A DNA stretch of 64,000 bases from Pseudomonas koreensis (GTDB lineage Bacteria; Pseudomonadota; Gammaproteobacteria; Pseudomonadales; Pseudomonadaceae). This document shows, piece after piece, positions 52,763 through 60,707 of this stretch. The notes under the pieces were generated by a model. It was not told where the DNA came from. It searched no databases and saw only the letters and a program-made list of their open reading frames with translations. The stretch is taken from NCBI RefSeq assembly GCF_025447595.1, contig NZ_JAOEJU010000012.1, positions 103,742 through 167,741 of the forward strand, given 5' to 3'. Every line of letters starts with the position of its first letter. Position 1 is the first letter of the stretch. A program made the translations under genes and the position numbers.

Positions 52763-54202
52763 TCAGGAACCGATGTAGCTGGTCTTCACGACCGTGTAGA
52801 ACTCTTGCGCATAGCGGCCTTGCTCACGTGAGCCATAGGATGAACCCTTACGACCACCGAACGGAACGTGGTAATCGACACCGGCGGTCGGCAGGTTGAC
52901 CATCACCATCCCGGCCTGGGAATGACGCTTGAAGTGGTTGGCGTACTTCAGCGACGTGGTGGCGATACCCGCCGACAGACCGAACTCGGTGTCGTTGGCC
53001 ATGGCCAGCGCGGCGTCGTAGTCGGCGACGCGGACGATATTGGCCACCGGGCCGAAGATCTCTTCGCGGCTGATGCGCATCGACGCTTCGCTGTCGGCAA
53101 ACAGGGTGGGCGCAAGGAAGTAGCCTTCGGTGTCGCAGGTCACCAGACCGCCGCCGCTGACCACACGTGCACCTTCGGACTGACCGATGTCGATGTATTT
53201 CAGGTCCTGTTCAAGCTGCGCTTGCGAGACCACCGGACCGATGTCGGTGCCGGCCTTCAGAGCGTGGCCGACCTTGATCGACTTCATGCGTTCGGCCATG
53301 GCTTCGACGAACTTGTCGTGAATCCCGGCGGTGACGATCAGTCGGCTCGATGCCGTGCAACGCTGGCCGGTGGAGTAGAACGCGCTCTGCACCGACAGCT
53401 CGACCGCCTGCTTGAGGTCGGCGTCGTCGAGAATGATCTGCGGGTTCTTGCCGCCCATTTCCAACTGAACCTTGGCCTGGCGCGACACGCAGTTGACGGC
53501 GATCTGACGGCCCACACCGACGGAGCCGGTGAAGCTGATGCCGTCGACTTTCGGGCTGTTGACCAGCGCTTCACCGACTACGCGACCGCTGCCCATCACC
53601 AGGTTGAACACGCCGGCCGGGAAGCCTGCGCGGGAGATGATTTCGGCCAGCGCCCAGGCGCAACCCGGCACCAGATCCGCCGGTTTCAACACCACGCAGT
53701 TGCCGTAGGCCAGGGCCGGGGCGATTTTCCACGAAGGGATGGCAATCGGGAAGTTCCACGGGGTGATCAGGCCGACCACGCCGAGGGCTTCGCGGGTGAC
53801 TTCAACGTTGACGCCCGGACGCACCGACGGTACGTAGTCGCCGGACAGACGCAGGCACTCGCCTGCGAAGAACTTGAAGATGTTGCCGGCGCGGGTCACT
53901 TCACCGATGGCTTCCGGCAGGGTCTTGCCCTCTTCCCGGGCCAGCAGGGTGCCGAGTTCTTCGCGGCGGGCGAGGATTTCCGTACCGACTTTGTCCAGCG
54001 AGTCGTGACGGGCCTGAATACCCGAAGTCGACCACGCCGGGAACGCAGCGCGAGCGGCGTCGATGGCGGCATTGACCTGAGCCAGGTCAGCCTTGGCGTA
54101 ATCGCCGATGGTGTCGCTCAGCTCGGACGGGTTGATGTTGACCGAGTAATCGTTGCCGGCGACCCATTCACCGTTGATGTAGTTGTCATAACGCTTGGTC
54201 AC
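52763..54202 (-). CDS. 2,5-dioxopentanoate (alpha-ketoglutaric semialdehyde) dehydrogenase
   Basis: A 479-residue NAD(P)-dependent aldehyde dehydrogenase that oxidises alpha-ketoglutaric semialdehyde to 2-oxoglutarate. Catalytic Cys282 lies in STGQRCTASSRLI and the general base Glu248 in QLEMGGKNP; cofactor residues include GSVGVGRQ (227-234) and ITPWNFP (146-152). It comes directly after KdgD in the pathway and in the operon order, which supports the substrate. A strong terminator separates it from kdgD. Confidence 0.9.
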   Translation of the reverse strand: MTKRYDNYINGEWVAGNDYSVNINPSELSDTIGDYAKADLAQVNAAIDAARAAFPAWSTSGIQARHDSLDKVGTEILARREELGTLLAREEGKTLPEAIGEVTRAGNIFKFFAGECLRLSGDYVPSVRPGVNVEVTREALGVVGLITPWNFPIAIPSWKIAPALAYGNCVVLKPADLVPGCAWALAEIISRAGFPAGVFNLVMGSGRVVGEALVNSPKVDGISFTGSVGVGRQIAVNCVSRQAKVQLEMGGKNPQIILDDADLKQAVELSVQSAFYSTGQRCTASSRLIVTAGIHDKFVEAMAERMKSIKVGHALKAGTDIGPVVSQAQLEQDLKYIDIGQSEGARVVSGGGLVTCDTEGYFLAPTLFADSEASMRISREEIFGPVANIVRVADYDAALAMANDTEFGLSAGIATTSLKYANHFKRHSQAGMVMVNLPTAGVDYHVPFGGRKGSSYGSREQGRYAQEFYTVVKTSYIGS

Positions 54203-54220
54203 GAATCATTCTCCTGACGC

Positions 54221-54245
54221 AAAAAGCCGCTGATTGCTCAGCGGC
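54221..54245 (-). terminator. terminator between kdgD and the dehydrogenase gene
   Basis: GCCGCTGA (54226-54233) pairs with TCAGCGGC (54238-54245) around TTGC, followed on the minus strand by five T. It lies downstream of kdgD and upstream of the aldehyde dehydrogenase, so readthrough would be partial or the next gene has its own promoter. Confidence 0.8.
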
Positions 54246-54263
54246 CTTGTTTATAGGTTTGTG

Positions 54264-55175
54264 TTACTGCGCACCTTGCTTGTCGATCAGCGCGGCGAGC
54301 ATTTCGTACTCTTCGCGGGTCAGGTCGGTCAGTGGCGCACGCACCGGGCCTGCGTCATAGCCGGCGATCTTGGCGCCTGCCTTGACGATGCTCACGGCGT
54401 AACCGGCCTTGCGATTGCGGATGTCCAGGTACGGCAGGAAGAAGTCGTCGATGATCTTGCCGACAGTGGCGTGATCTTCGCGGGCAATCGCGTGGTAGAA
54501 GTCCATCGCGGTTTTCGGGATGAAGTTGAACACTGCCGAGGAGTAGACCGGCACGCCCAGTGCCTTGTAGGCCGCGGCGTAGACTTCGGCGGTCGGCAGA
54601 CCACCCAGGTAGCTGAAGCGATCACCGAGGCGACGACGGATCGACACCATCAGTTCGATATCGCCCAGACCGTCCTTGTAGCCGATCAGGTTCGGGCAGC
54701 GCTCGGCCAGACGTTCCAGCAGCGGCGCGGTCAGGCGGCAGACGTTGCGGTTGTAAACCACCACACCGATGTTGACCGATTTGCACACCGCTTCAACGTG
54801 GGCGGCAACGCCGTCCTGGCTGGCTTCGGTCAGGTAGTGCGGCAGCAGCAACAGGCCTTTGGCGCCCAGACGCTCGGCTTCCTGTGCGTACTCGATGGCC
54901 TGACGGGTCGAACCACCGACACCGGCGAGGATCGGCACGCTGCTGGCGCAGGTGTCGACGGCAGTCTTGATGATTTCCGAATATTCGCTGGCAGCCAGGG
55001 AGAAGAACTCACCGGTGCCGCCGGCGGCGAACAGGGCCGAAGCACCATACGGGGCCAGCCATTCCAGGCGTTTGATGTAGCCAGCGCGGTTGAAATCGCC
55101 CTGAGCATTGAAATCGGTCACCGGGAACGACAGCAGGCCGGCGGAGAGGATGGACTTCAGTTCTTGTGGATTCAT
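54264..55175 (-). CDS. kdgD: 5-dehydro-4-deoxyglucarate dehydratase
   Basis: A 303-residue DHDPS-fold enzyme that dehydrates and decarboxylates 5-dehydro-4-deoxyglucarate to alpha-ketoglutaric semialdehyde. The Schiff-base lysine lies in NLIGYKDGLGDIE, and the TGEFFSLA and VYNRNV blocks are typical. The start MNPQELKSIL at 55175 is chosen; the longer frame lacks homology. It begins the hexarate operon, with a candidate regulator site 58-81 bases upstream. Confidence 0.93.
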   Translation of the reverse strand: MNPQELKSILSAGLLSFPVTDFNAQGDFNRAGYIKRLEWLAPYGASALFAAGGTGEFFSLAASEYSEIIKTAVDTCASSVPILAGVGGSTRQAIEYAQEAERLGAKGLLLLPHYLTEASQDGVAAHVEAVCKSVNIGVVVYNRNVCRLTAPLLERLAERCPNLIGYKDGLGDIELMVSIRRRLGDRFSYLGGLPTAEVYAAAYKALGVPVYSSAVFNFIPKTAMDFYHAIAREDHATVGKIIDDFFLPYLDIRNRKAGYAVSIVKAGAKIAGYDAGPVRAPLTDLTREEYEMLAALIDKQGAQ

Positions 55176-55232
55176 TATTCGAACACCCTGGTAGCAACGT
55201 TTTTTTGTGAGTGGACCGTTCAGCCTTCGCCG

Positions 55233-55256
55233 AAGTTGTAGGTCATCGTACAACTT
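55233..55256. promoter_or_regulatory. candidate FadR-type operator upstream of kdgD
   Basis: AAGTTGTA-N8-TACAACTT is a perfect 8-bp inverted repeat, 58 bases before the kdgD start. On the minus strand its core reads GTTGTACGATGAC, and GTTGTACGATCAC recurs at 58194 upstream of the FadR-type regulator gene. The GTAC core agrees with GntR-superfamily operators. Confidence 0.68.
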
Positions 55257-55350
55257 AAAAGATAACCGTCAACTGCATTTCATCGCTGGAGGGCATTTTT
55301 TGTCGGACAAGATTTCTTTTTGACGTAGGAGATTTCTCGACTAGGCTCGA

Positions 55351-55378
55351 TTTAACTGTACATACATACAGCTAAATA
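55351..55378 (+). promoter_or_regulatory. LexA (SOS) box inside a promoter
   Basis: CTGT-ACATACAT-ACAG (55356-55371) matches the LexA consensus CTGT-N8-ACAG used in gammaproteobacteria, including pseudomonads, with an alternating A/T-rich centre. A -35 candidate TTTAAC (55351-55356) and a -10 candidate TAAATA (55373-55378) are 16 bases apart and bracket the box exactly, so bound LexA would block RNA polymerase. The ATG at 55412 follows 34 bases after the -10. Confidence 0.72.
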
Positions 55379-55411
55379 AAAATCCACCGACGACATATCA
55401 AGGAGAAAGAA

Positions 55412-56725
55412 ATGTCCGGTCTACAAACAAAATGCCTTGAAAAACCCACACCGGTCATCGCCCGTTTTGATGATCTTTTCACCCCCGGCGGCATCGCCTT
55501 CAGTGCTGAAAATCCGCATCTGCTGCTGCACATCGCCGACTCGCACAGCGATGTCGAACCCGTGACCGCCCTGCCCGTTCGAACCCTGAAAGGAAAACCG
55601 CAGTTACGCTTCGAAGGCTCGGAACACACGGCTATCGGCGACAACACCCGGCTGCGCTTCGTTGAAAATGCCGATCCGGTGCTCGCGCAAAATGTGCCGC
55701 TGCATCTGCCGAACGGGTTAGCGCTGACCTACGGCCAGGTGCTCGCGCTGGGTGGTGATTTCTATGGAATCGTCGACCGTCCGATCAACGAAGGCGCGAC
55801 CCCGGCTGATCGCCTTCAGCGCTTCACGACGGCCTTCGACAGCCTCGCCGCACTGCCCGCTTCAAAGGCTGAAGCGATTCAAATTCTCGCAATCATGCAA
55901 AAAGAGATCGACGCGGTTAAACACGCGATCAAGGACGGCAAGCAACCCCATGAGGCTTATGATGCTTTGGGAGATACGTTGTCGGAAGAGTGGAACAAGA
56001 TCACCGGCGGCGGCAGTTTTGTCTCGTCGCTGTTCCCACTCGGTCGCTACCTGAAACTGGCGGCGAACAACGCCGACCACTTCGGCGAATGGGCTCGCCA
56101 GGCCTACATCGCCGGGCACACCGCCGCCCTGCAAACCGCCGCAGCCGCCCACGCCAGTCAGGACGAGCTGCAACTGGAGCGGGCCTACGCGATGAACGCA
56201 TTCGCCGACCACTACCTCACCGACCTGTTCTCTTCCGGGCATCTGCGGGTGCCGCGCAAGGCCATGGCCGCCGCCGTGACGCCGAGTGACCTGGGCTCGT
56301 TGATCACCCGTTTCATGCACGACGAAGACAGCAAATTCGGGCTCAAGGTACGCAACGGACATGGCGAGCAATGGCGCGCGTTCGGTGACAAGCGCTACTT
56401 CGATGCCACGGACGCCGACAACCGAAATCAGGTGAATCGGGCGGTACAGGATTCGGCGGACGAGGTGTATGCCGCGTATTCAAGCGGCAATGTGCCGACC
56501 ACCTTCAACGCGCTGCAACGGTTGCCGGATCTGACTTTCGTGATGAATCTGGCGAACAACTTCTCGCCACTGTTCCGCCTTCAAGGCAACAAAGTCCTGC
56601 GGCGCAAGGACGTCAACAATCTCAACGACACCGCCACCGTCGACGACTGGTGGGGCTGGAGCACTTACTTGCTGCTCAAGGACTACCACCCAACCGGCAA
56701 CACGAATCAAGGAGCGATTCGATGA
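55412..56725 (+). CDS. putative zinc-dependent phospholipase C-like protein, SOS-promoter driven
   Basis: A 437-residue protein. Its second half resembles zinc phospholipase C/S1-P1 nuclease-like proteins: NADHF (220-224), YIAGH (232-236), then NAFADHYLTDLFSSGHL (262-278) with an HX3DX5H zinc-site spacing (His267, Asp271, His277), and a later FMHDED (301-306). Such proteins hold two or three zinc ions and cleave phospholipid head groups. The N-terminal region (ALTYGQVLALGGDFYGIVD, 104-122) is shared with other putative phospholipases. No signal peptide is visible, so it is cytosolic or leaves by another route. AAGGAG precedes the ATG. The stop overlaps the next ATG. Assignment is by motif only. 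Confidence 0.62.
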   Translation: MSGLQTKCLEKPTPVIARFDDLFTPGGIAFSAENPHLLLHIADSHSDVEPVTALPVRTLKGKPQLRFEGSEHTAIGDNTRLRFVENADPVLAQNVPLHLPNGLALTYGQVLALGGDFYGIVDRPINEGATPADRLQRFTTAFDSLAALPASKAEAIQILAIMQKEIDAVKHAIKDGKQPHEAYDALGDTLSEEWNKITGGGSFVSSLFPLGRYLKLAANNADHFGEWARQAYIAGHTAALQTAAAAHASQDELQLERAYAMNAFADHYLTDLFSSGHLRVPRKAMAAAVTPSDLGSLITRFMHDEDSKFGLKVRNGHGEQWRAFGDKRYFDATDADNRNQVNRAVQDSADEVYAAYSSGNVPTTFNALQRLPDLTFVMNLANNFSPLFRLQGNKVLRRKDVNNLNDTATVDDWWGWSTYLLLKDYHPTGNTNQGAIR

Positions 56726-56913
56726 CCCTCAAATTGAAGCTGGAACTGGCCTCCGGCCAATCGTTGAAAGGCGCACCGCTGCAATTGCTGTGCGACGGCG
56801 TGGCTATCGCCCGGACGTCGGTTGACGCTCAGGGCCAGGCGACGTTCGACGTTACGCCCGCCCCGGGCAAACTGGCCGTCAGGGTGGATCGTTCGATTCT
56901 GCCCAAAAGCTGA
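56722..56913 (+). CDS. small hypothetical beta-rich protein, 63 residues
   Basis: The ATG overlaps the stop codon of the phospholipase-like gene (ATGA), so translation is coupled. The 63 residues alternate hydrophobic and polar positions (LKLKLELASGQSLKGAPLQLLCDG, then TSVDAQGQATFDV), consistent with a compact Ig-like or prealbumin-like beta domain. No signal or membrane segment is seen. It may be a partner, inhibitor or chaperone of its neighbour; this is inference from coupling only. Confidence 0.6.
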   Translation: MTLKLKLELASGQSLKGAPLQLLCDGVAIARTSVDAQGQATFDVTPAPGKLAVRVDRSILPKS

Positions 56914-56932
56914 AATGCCCGGACAAGATTGC

Positions 56933-56994
56933 CCCGGCGCGCCTCACCGATTCGCCGGGTAAAGTGCGACGACTGCCGCGAAGGATCGCGGCAG
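56933..56994 (+). other. two intercistronic hairpins in the SOS cassette
   Basis: CCCGGCG (56933-56939) pairs with CGCCGGG (56953-56959), and CTGCCGCG (56973-56980) pairs with CGCGGCAG (56987-56994), followed by ATCTTT. They lie between the second and third cassette genes and may reduce or process the transcript. Confidence 0.6.
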
Positions 56995-57015
56995 ATCTTT
57001 CAAGGAGAACGAAGC

Positions 57016-57390
57016 ATGACGTTTGCCGCTGCACACCTTCCGCAATTCTCCGATCACGCCAGCGACTCGATCATCCTGCGGTTATCGAATCTGGATGACG
57101 ACCTGATCGTTCAGGTACCCGATGGCCAGGACACACCGCCGAACTGGGATGTGTACCCGATCCTCGGTGACGATCCTGAAGAGCCTGAATGGCACGGTTT
57201 GTCGGAACCGACCGGCGTCTGGGATGACGCACTCGACGACATGGTCGGCCTGACCGGAATCGAGTTGAGCATCCCCAGATTCGAGCTGGAAAAGTACCTG
57301 AACAGCACCGTTGAGCTGCGCTACAAGTTCGCCGACGAGTCCAGTATGGAACCGTGTTCGGAACCGCTGAAACTCTACATCGAAGCCTGA
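57016..57390 (+). CDS. hypothetical acidic beta-rich protein, 124 residues
   Basis: A 124-residue acidic protein, start at MTFAAAHLPQF with CAAGGAG upstream; a longer frame covers the hairpins and is unlikely. It has no signal peptide. The C-terminal part (GIELSIPRFELEKYLNSTVELRYKF) resembles the beta strands of Ig-like domains found in repeat proteins of pseudomonads, in which a ...VPKAEVE.. segment precedes the last strands; that likeness is from memory. The fadR-type gene converges five bases past its stop. Function unknown; third gene of the cassette. Confidence 0.6.
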   Translation: MTFAAAHLPQFSDHASDSIILRLSNLDDDLIVQVPDGQDTPPNWDVYPILGDDPEEPEWHGLSEPTGVWDDALDDMVGLTGIELSIPRFELEKYLNSTVELRYKFADESSMEPCSEPLKLYIEA

Positions 57391-57394
57391 TTTC

Positions 57395-58141
57395 TCAACC
57401 CTGTGCCTGCGCCTCTTCATGGGCCTGACGCAGCCGTTCACGGCTGTTGGTCAGGTGCAGGCGCATGGCCGCACGGGCGGCATCGGAATCCTGACGGGCG
57501 ATGGCGTCGTAGATTTCCTCGTGCTCGCGGCTCAGGCGATTCATGTAGTGCTGCTGGTCGTCATGGGCCAGGCGCGCCGAGTTCAGCCGCGTGCGCGGAA
57601 TGATGCTGGTGCCCAGGTGCGTCATGATGTCAGTGAAGTAGCGGTTGCCGGTGGACAACGCGATTTGCAGGTGGAACTGGAAGTCCGAGGCCACCGCATC
57701 GCTGGCATGGGCGACACTTTCATTCAGTGCATCGAGGGCGGCACGCATGGCGGCCAGTTGCTCCGGACTGCGGCGTTGCGCCGAGAGACCGGCGGACTCG
57801 ACTTCCAGACTTATGCGCAATTCGAGAACCGCCAGCACATCACGCAGCGTCACCACAGTGGCCGGGTCGATACGAAAACCGCTCGGGCTCGGCGTGTCGA
57901 GGACAAAGGTACCGATGCCGTGGCGGGTTTCCACCTGCCCTGCTGCCTGCAGCCGGGAAATCGCCTCGCGCACGACCGTGCGGCTGACGCCATGGGCTTC
58001 CATGATCGCCGATTCGGTGGGCAACTTGTCACCGCGCTTGAGCAGGCCGTCGCGAATTTGCTCGGTCAGCACCGTCACCAGTTCCTGTGCCAGGCTGCGG
58101 CGCTTGCGAGGGAGACGCGGGGTGTCGATCGGGTTTTCCAT
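57395..58141 (-). CDS. FadR-family (GntR superfamily) transcription regulator
   Basis: A 248-residue regulator with an N-terminal winged helix (about residues 15-80: RDGLLKRGDKLPTESAIMEAHGVSRTVVREAISRLQAAGQVETRHGIGTFV) and a C-terminal FCD ligand domain (from about 95), including EVESAGLSAQRRSPEQLA and FHLQIALSTGNRYFTDIM. FCD ligands are often sugar acids. Next to the hexarate operon it is the probable repressor of kdgD-garD. The start is MENPIDTPRL at 58141; a possible operator is at 58194. The SOS cassette separates it from the operon. Confidence 0.88.
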   Translation of the reverse strand: MENPIDTPRLPRKRRSLAQELVTVLTEQIRDGLLKRGDKLPTESAIMEAHGVSRTVVREAISRLQAAGQVETRHGIGTFVLDTPSPSGFRIDPATVVTLRDVLAVLELRISLEVESAGLSAQRRSPEQLAAMRAALDALNESVAHASDAVASDFQFHLQIALSTGNRYFTDIMTHLGTSIIPRTRLNSARLAHDDQQHYMNRLSREHEEIYDAIARQDSDAARAAMRLHLTNSRERLRQAHEEAQAQG

Positions 58142-58193
58142 GGTGTGCGTTTGTCTCGAAAAATCGGCTTGGGGAGCATGATAGCGCAAGCGG

Positions 58194-58210
58194 GTTGTAC
58201 GATCACTTGT
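58194..58210. promoter_or_regulatory. candidate autoregulatory site of the FadR-type gene
   Basis: GTTGTACGATCACTTGT lies 53-69 bases upstream of the regulator start. Its first 13 bases differ from the kdgD site (55233-55256) at one position. It is less symmetrical than that site. Confidence 0.5.
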
Positions 58211-58220
58211 CACACCATCT

Positions 58221-58310
58221 CTGTGGGAGCGAGCTTGCTCGCGAAGCGGTTTTTCAGGCAACAGATTTGTCGTCTGAAATGACGCCTTCGCGAGCAAGCT
58301 CGCTCCCACA
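58221..58310. repeat. REPIN with paired spacer
   Basis: Inverted REP units GTGGGAGCGAGCTTGCTCGCG (from 58223) and CGCGAGCAAGCTCGCTCCCAC (to 58309). The spacer has TTTCAG and CTGAAA arms that pair. Confidence 0.86.
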
Positions 58311-58322
58311 AAGGGTGTGTGA

Positions 58323-60050
58323 TCAGGCCGTGACGGTCTGTTCCACCAAGTGCCCGCCATCGATCCGCACATGCCGTGGATGGAAGCGCTTGAGGCTGCT
58401 GCGGTGACCAACGCTGACAATGCTCAGCCCCGGCAACTGATCGATCAACGCCTGATACAGCGTGGCCTCGTCTTCTTCGTCCATCGCCGACGTCGCTTCG
58501 TCCATGTACAGCCATTGCGGTGCATAGAGCAGCGCGCGGGCGAAGGCCAGACGTTGCTGTTCACCCGGCGAGAGCATGCGCTGCCAGTGGTTGGCCTCGT
58601 CCAGTCGAGCCACCAGATGCGGCAGACGGCAGGTTTCCAGCACTTGTGCATAACGCTCAGGTGCGTACGTGTCGCCCGGTTGTGGATAACTCAAGGCGTC
58701 GCGCAGGGTGCCGATCGGCAGATACGGTTTTTGCGGCAGGAACAGATAACGCGAAGCCGGCAAGCGAATGCTGCCATGCCCCGCCGGCCACAAATGGCCC
58801 ATCGCCCGCAGCAGCGTGGATTTGCCGCTGCCGGAGCGACCGCTGAGCATCACGCGGTCGCCCTGCTCCACGGTCATGTCGGCGCTGGTCAGCAGGTGAC
58901 GACCGTCGGCCAGATCCAGACCCAGGTTATGAACCTTCAGCTCATCGCCCTGATTCTGCACGTCAATGGCCGGCGCACGTTCTTCGTTGTCGGTCATGGC
59001 CTGGCGGAAACTCAGCAGACGATCACACGTGGCGCGCCACGCGGCGAGATCCGCATAAGCGTTGATGAACCAGCTGAAGTTCTCCTGCACGTTGCCGAAT
59101 GCCGAGTTGATCTGCATCAGCTCACCCAGCTCGATCTTTCCGGTCAGGTAACGCGGGGCCGCGACGATGAACGGGAAGATGATTGCGATCTGGCCGTAAC
59201 CCGAGGTGAAGAACGTCAGGCGCTTGGACACCCGCATGATGTCCCAGAAGTTGTGCCAGACAAGACCGAAGCGGTTGCTCAGACGACGATTCTCGTTCGG
59301 CTCGCCGTTGTACAGCGCAATGCTCTCCGCATTCTCACGTACCCGCACCATGGAAAAACGCAGGTCCGCTTCGAAGCGTTGTTGTTGGTTGTTCAGGCCG
59401 ATCAGGCGTCGACCGATCAGGTGCGTCAGCCAGCTGCCAACCGCTGCATACAGCAGCGCACACCAGAACATGTAGCCCGGAATCTCGATGCCGAACACCT
59501 CGATGCTGCCGGAGACGCCCCACAAGATGATCGAGAACGACACCAGGCTGACCACCGTGCGAATCAAGCCCAGGGCCAGACTCAAGGTGTTGCTGGTGAA
59601 GGTATTGAGGTCTTCGGAAATCCGCTGGTCAGGGTTGTCGGTGTAGCCGCCCTGCTCCAGCTGGTAGTAATTCTTGTGCCCGAGCCAGCGTTTGAAATGG
59701 TTCTCGGTGAGCCATGCCCGCCAACGGATGGTCAGCATCTGCGTCAGGTACAGGCGATACACCGCGCCGAGGATCGCCACCGCCGCAATGCCGCAGAAAT
59801 ACAGGATCAACTGCCAGAACGCCGCCTCGTCTTTCTTTTGCAGGGCGTTATAGAAATCCTTGTACCAACTGTTGATCCACACCGAGATCGCCACGCTGAA
59901 CAACGTCAGCGCGATCACGGCGATCAGCAACGTCCAGGCCTTGCCCTTCTCTTCGCTGCGCCAGTAAGGCGTGGTCATGGCCCACACCTTGCGAAAAAAC
60001 TGCCCGCGCACAGTATCGTTGACCGCGGAATATTCAGCGTTCTGATTCAT
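58323..60050 (-). CDS. SbmA/BacA-like ABC transporter (fused permease/ATPase)
   Basis: A 575-residue half-transporter with a six-helix membrane domain (about 30-350) and a C-terminal ATPase: Walker A GRSGSGKS at 404-411, signature LSPGEQQRLAFARALL from 493, Walker B WLYMDEATSAMDEED. The membrane part matches the SbmA/BacA-like (ABC_membrane_2, YddA) family, which includes importers of peptides and vitamin B12 relatives. The first residue is taken as MNQNAEYS at 60050; a longer frame is not conserved. Substrate unknown. It stands between a REPIN and roxR. Confidence 0.88.
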   Translation of the reverse strand: MNQNAEYSAVNDTVRGQFFRKVWAMTTPYWRSEEKGKAWTLLIAVIALTLFSVAISVWINSWYKDFYNALQKKDEAAFWQLILYFCGIAAVAILGAVYRLYLTQMLTIRWRAWLTENHFKRWLGHKNYYQLEQGGYTDNPDQRISEDLNTFTSNTLSLALGLIRTVVSLVSFSIILWGVSGSIEVFGIEIPGYMFWCALLYAAVGSWLTHLIGRRLIGLNNQQQRFEADLRFSMVRVRENAESIALYNGEPNENRRLSNRFGLVWHNFWDIMRVSKRLTFFTSGYGQIAIIFPFIVAAPRYLTGKIELGELMQINSAFGNVQENFSWFINAYADLAAWRATCDRLLSFRQAMTDNEERAPAIDVQNQGDELKVHNLGLDLADGRHLLTSADMTVEQGDRVMLSGRSGSGKSTLLRAMGHLWPAGHGSIRLPASRYLFLPQKPYLPIGTLRDALSYPQPGDTYAPERYAQVLETCRLPHLVARLDEANHWQRMLSPGEQQRLAFARALLYAPQWLYMDEATSAMDEEDEATLYQALIDQLPGLSIVSVGHRSSLKRFHPRHVRIDGGHLVEQTVTA

Positions 60051-60081
60051 GGAAAAGGCTCGATAAAGAAAAGAACAGACA

Positions 60082-60107
60082 CGCACCGATCATAGATGAT
60101 CGGTGCG
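60082..60107. terminator. hairpin downstream of roxR
   Basis: CGCACCGATCA (60082-60092) pairs with TGATCGGTGCG (60097-60107) around TAGA. It lies between roxR and the ABC transporter gene on the same strand; no strong T-run, so it may be a terminator or processing site. Confidence 0.55.
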
Positions 60108-60146
60108 CTTTATCGCGAGGGCTGGCGATGGTCGTTCAGCGCAGGT

Positions 60147-60707
60147 TCAGCGACGAACCGGGCGCTTCTGCAGTTTGCGCTGCAGGGTGCGGCGGTGCAT
60201 GCCCAAGGCGCGGGCAGTGGCGGAGATGTTGCCTTCGTGCTCGGTCAGCACACGCTGGATGTGCTCCCATTGCAGGCGATCCACCGACATCGGGTTTTCC
60301 GGCACCAGGCTGTCGAGGTCGGCGTGTTCGGACAGCAGCGCCGCCAGCACGTCGTCGGCATCGGCCGGTTTGCACAGGTAATTGCAGGCGCCGCGCTTGA
60401 TCGCCTCGACCGCGGTGGCAATGCTCGAGTAACCGGTGAGGATCACCACGCGCATTTCCGGGTCCAGTTCCAGCAGTTTGGGCAGCAAGACCAGACCGGA
60501 ATCGCCGTCCATTTTCAGGTCCAGCGCGGCGTAGTCCGGCAGATCAGCCTGGGCGATGGTCAGGCCTTCCTCGGCGGAACCGGCGGTGCTGACGCGGAAA
60601 CCACGGCGGGCCATGGCGCGGGCCATCACCCGGGTGAAGGTCGCGTCGTCATCGACCAGCAGCAAATGCGGCAGTTCTTCGCCTTCGACTTGGATTTCGT
60701 CACTCAT
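60147..60707 (-). CDS. roxR: RoxR redox response regulator (PrrA/RegA family)
   Basis: A 186-residue response regulator. The receiver domain (about residues 13-125) has LLLVDDD, the phosphoacceptor Asp63 in ALDLKMDG, and Lys in CKPADADD. A Fis-type helix-turn-helix at 153-175 (GNISATARALGMHRRTLQRKLQKR) binds DNA. RoxR and its RoxS partner control terminal oxidases, e.g. the cyanide-insensitive oxidase, in pseudomonads. It overlaps roxS by eight bases. Confidence 0.93.
   Translation of the reverse strand: MSDEIQVEGEELPHLLLVDDDATFTRVMARAMARRGFRVSTAGSAEEGLTIAQADLPDYAALDLKMDGDSGLVLLPKLLELDPEMRVVILTGYSSIATAVEAIKRGACNYLCKPADADDVLAALLSEHADLDSLVPENPMSVDRLQWEHIQRVLTEHEGNISATARALGMHRRTLQRKLQKRPVRR

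Noticed and set aside
55412..57390. Remnant prophage or integrated element
   Set aside because: No integrase, attachment-site repeats or phage structural genes are visible around the cassette, so only a small inserted cassette is claimed.
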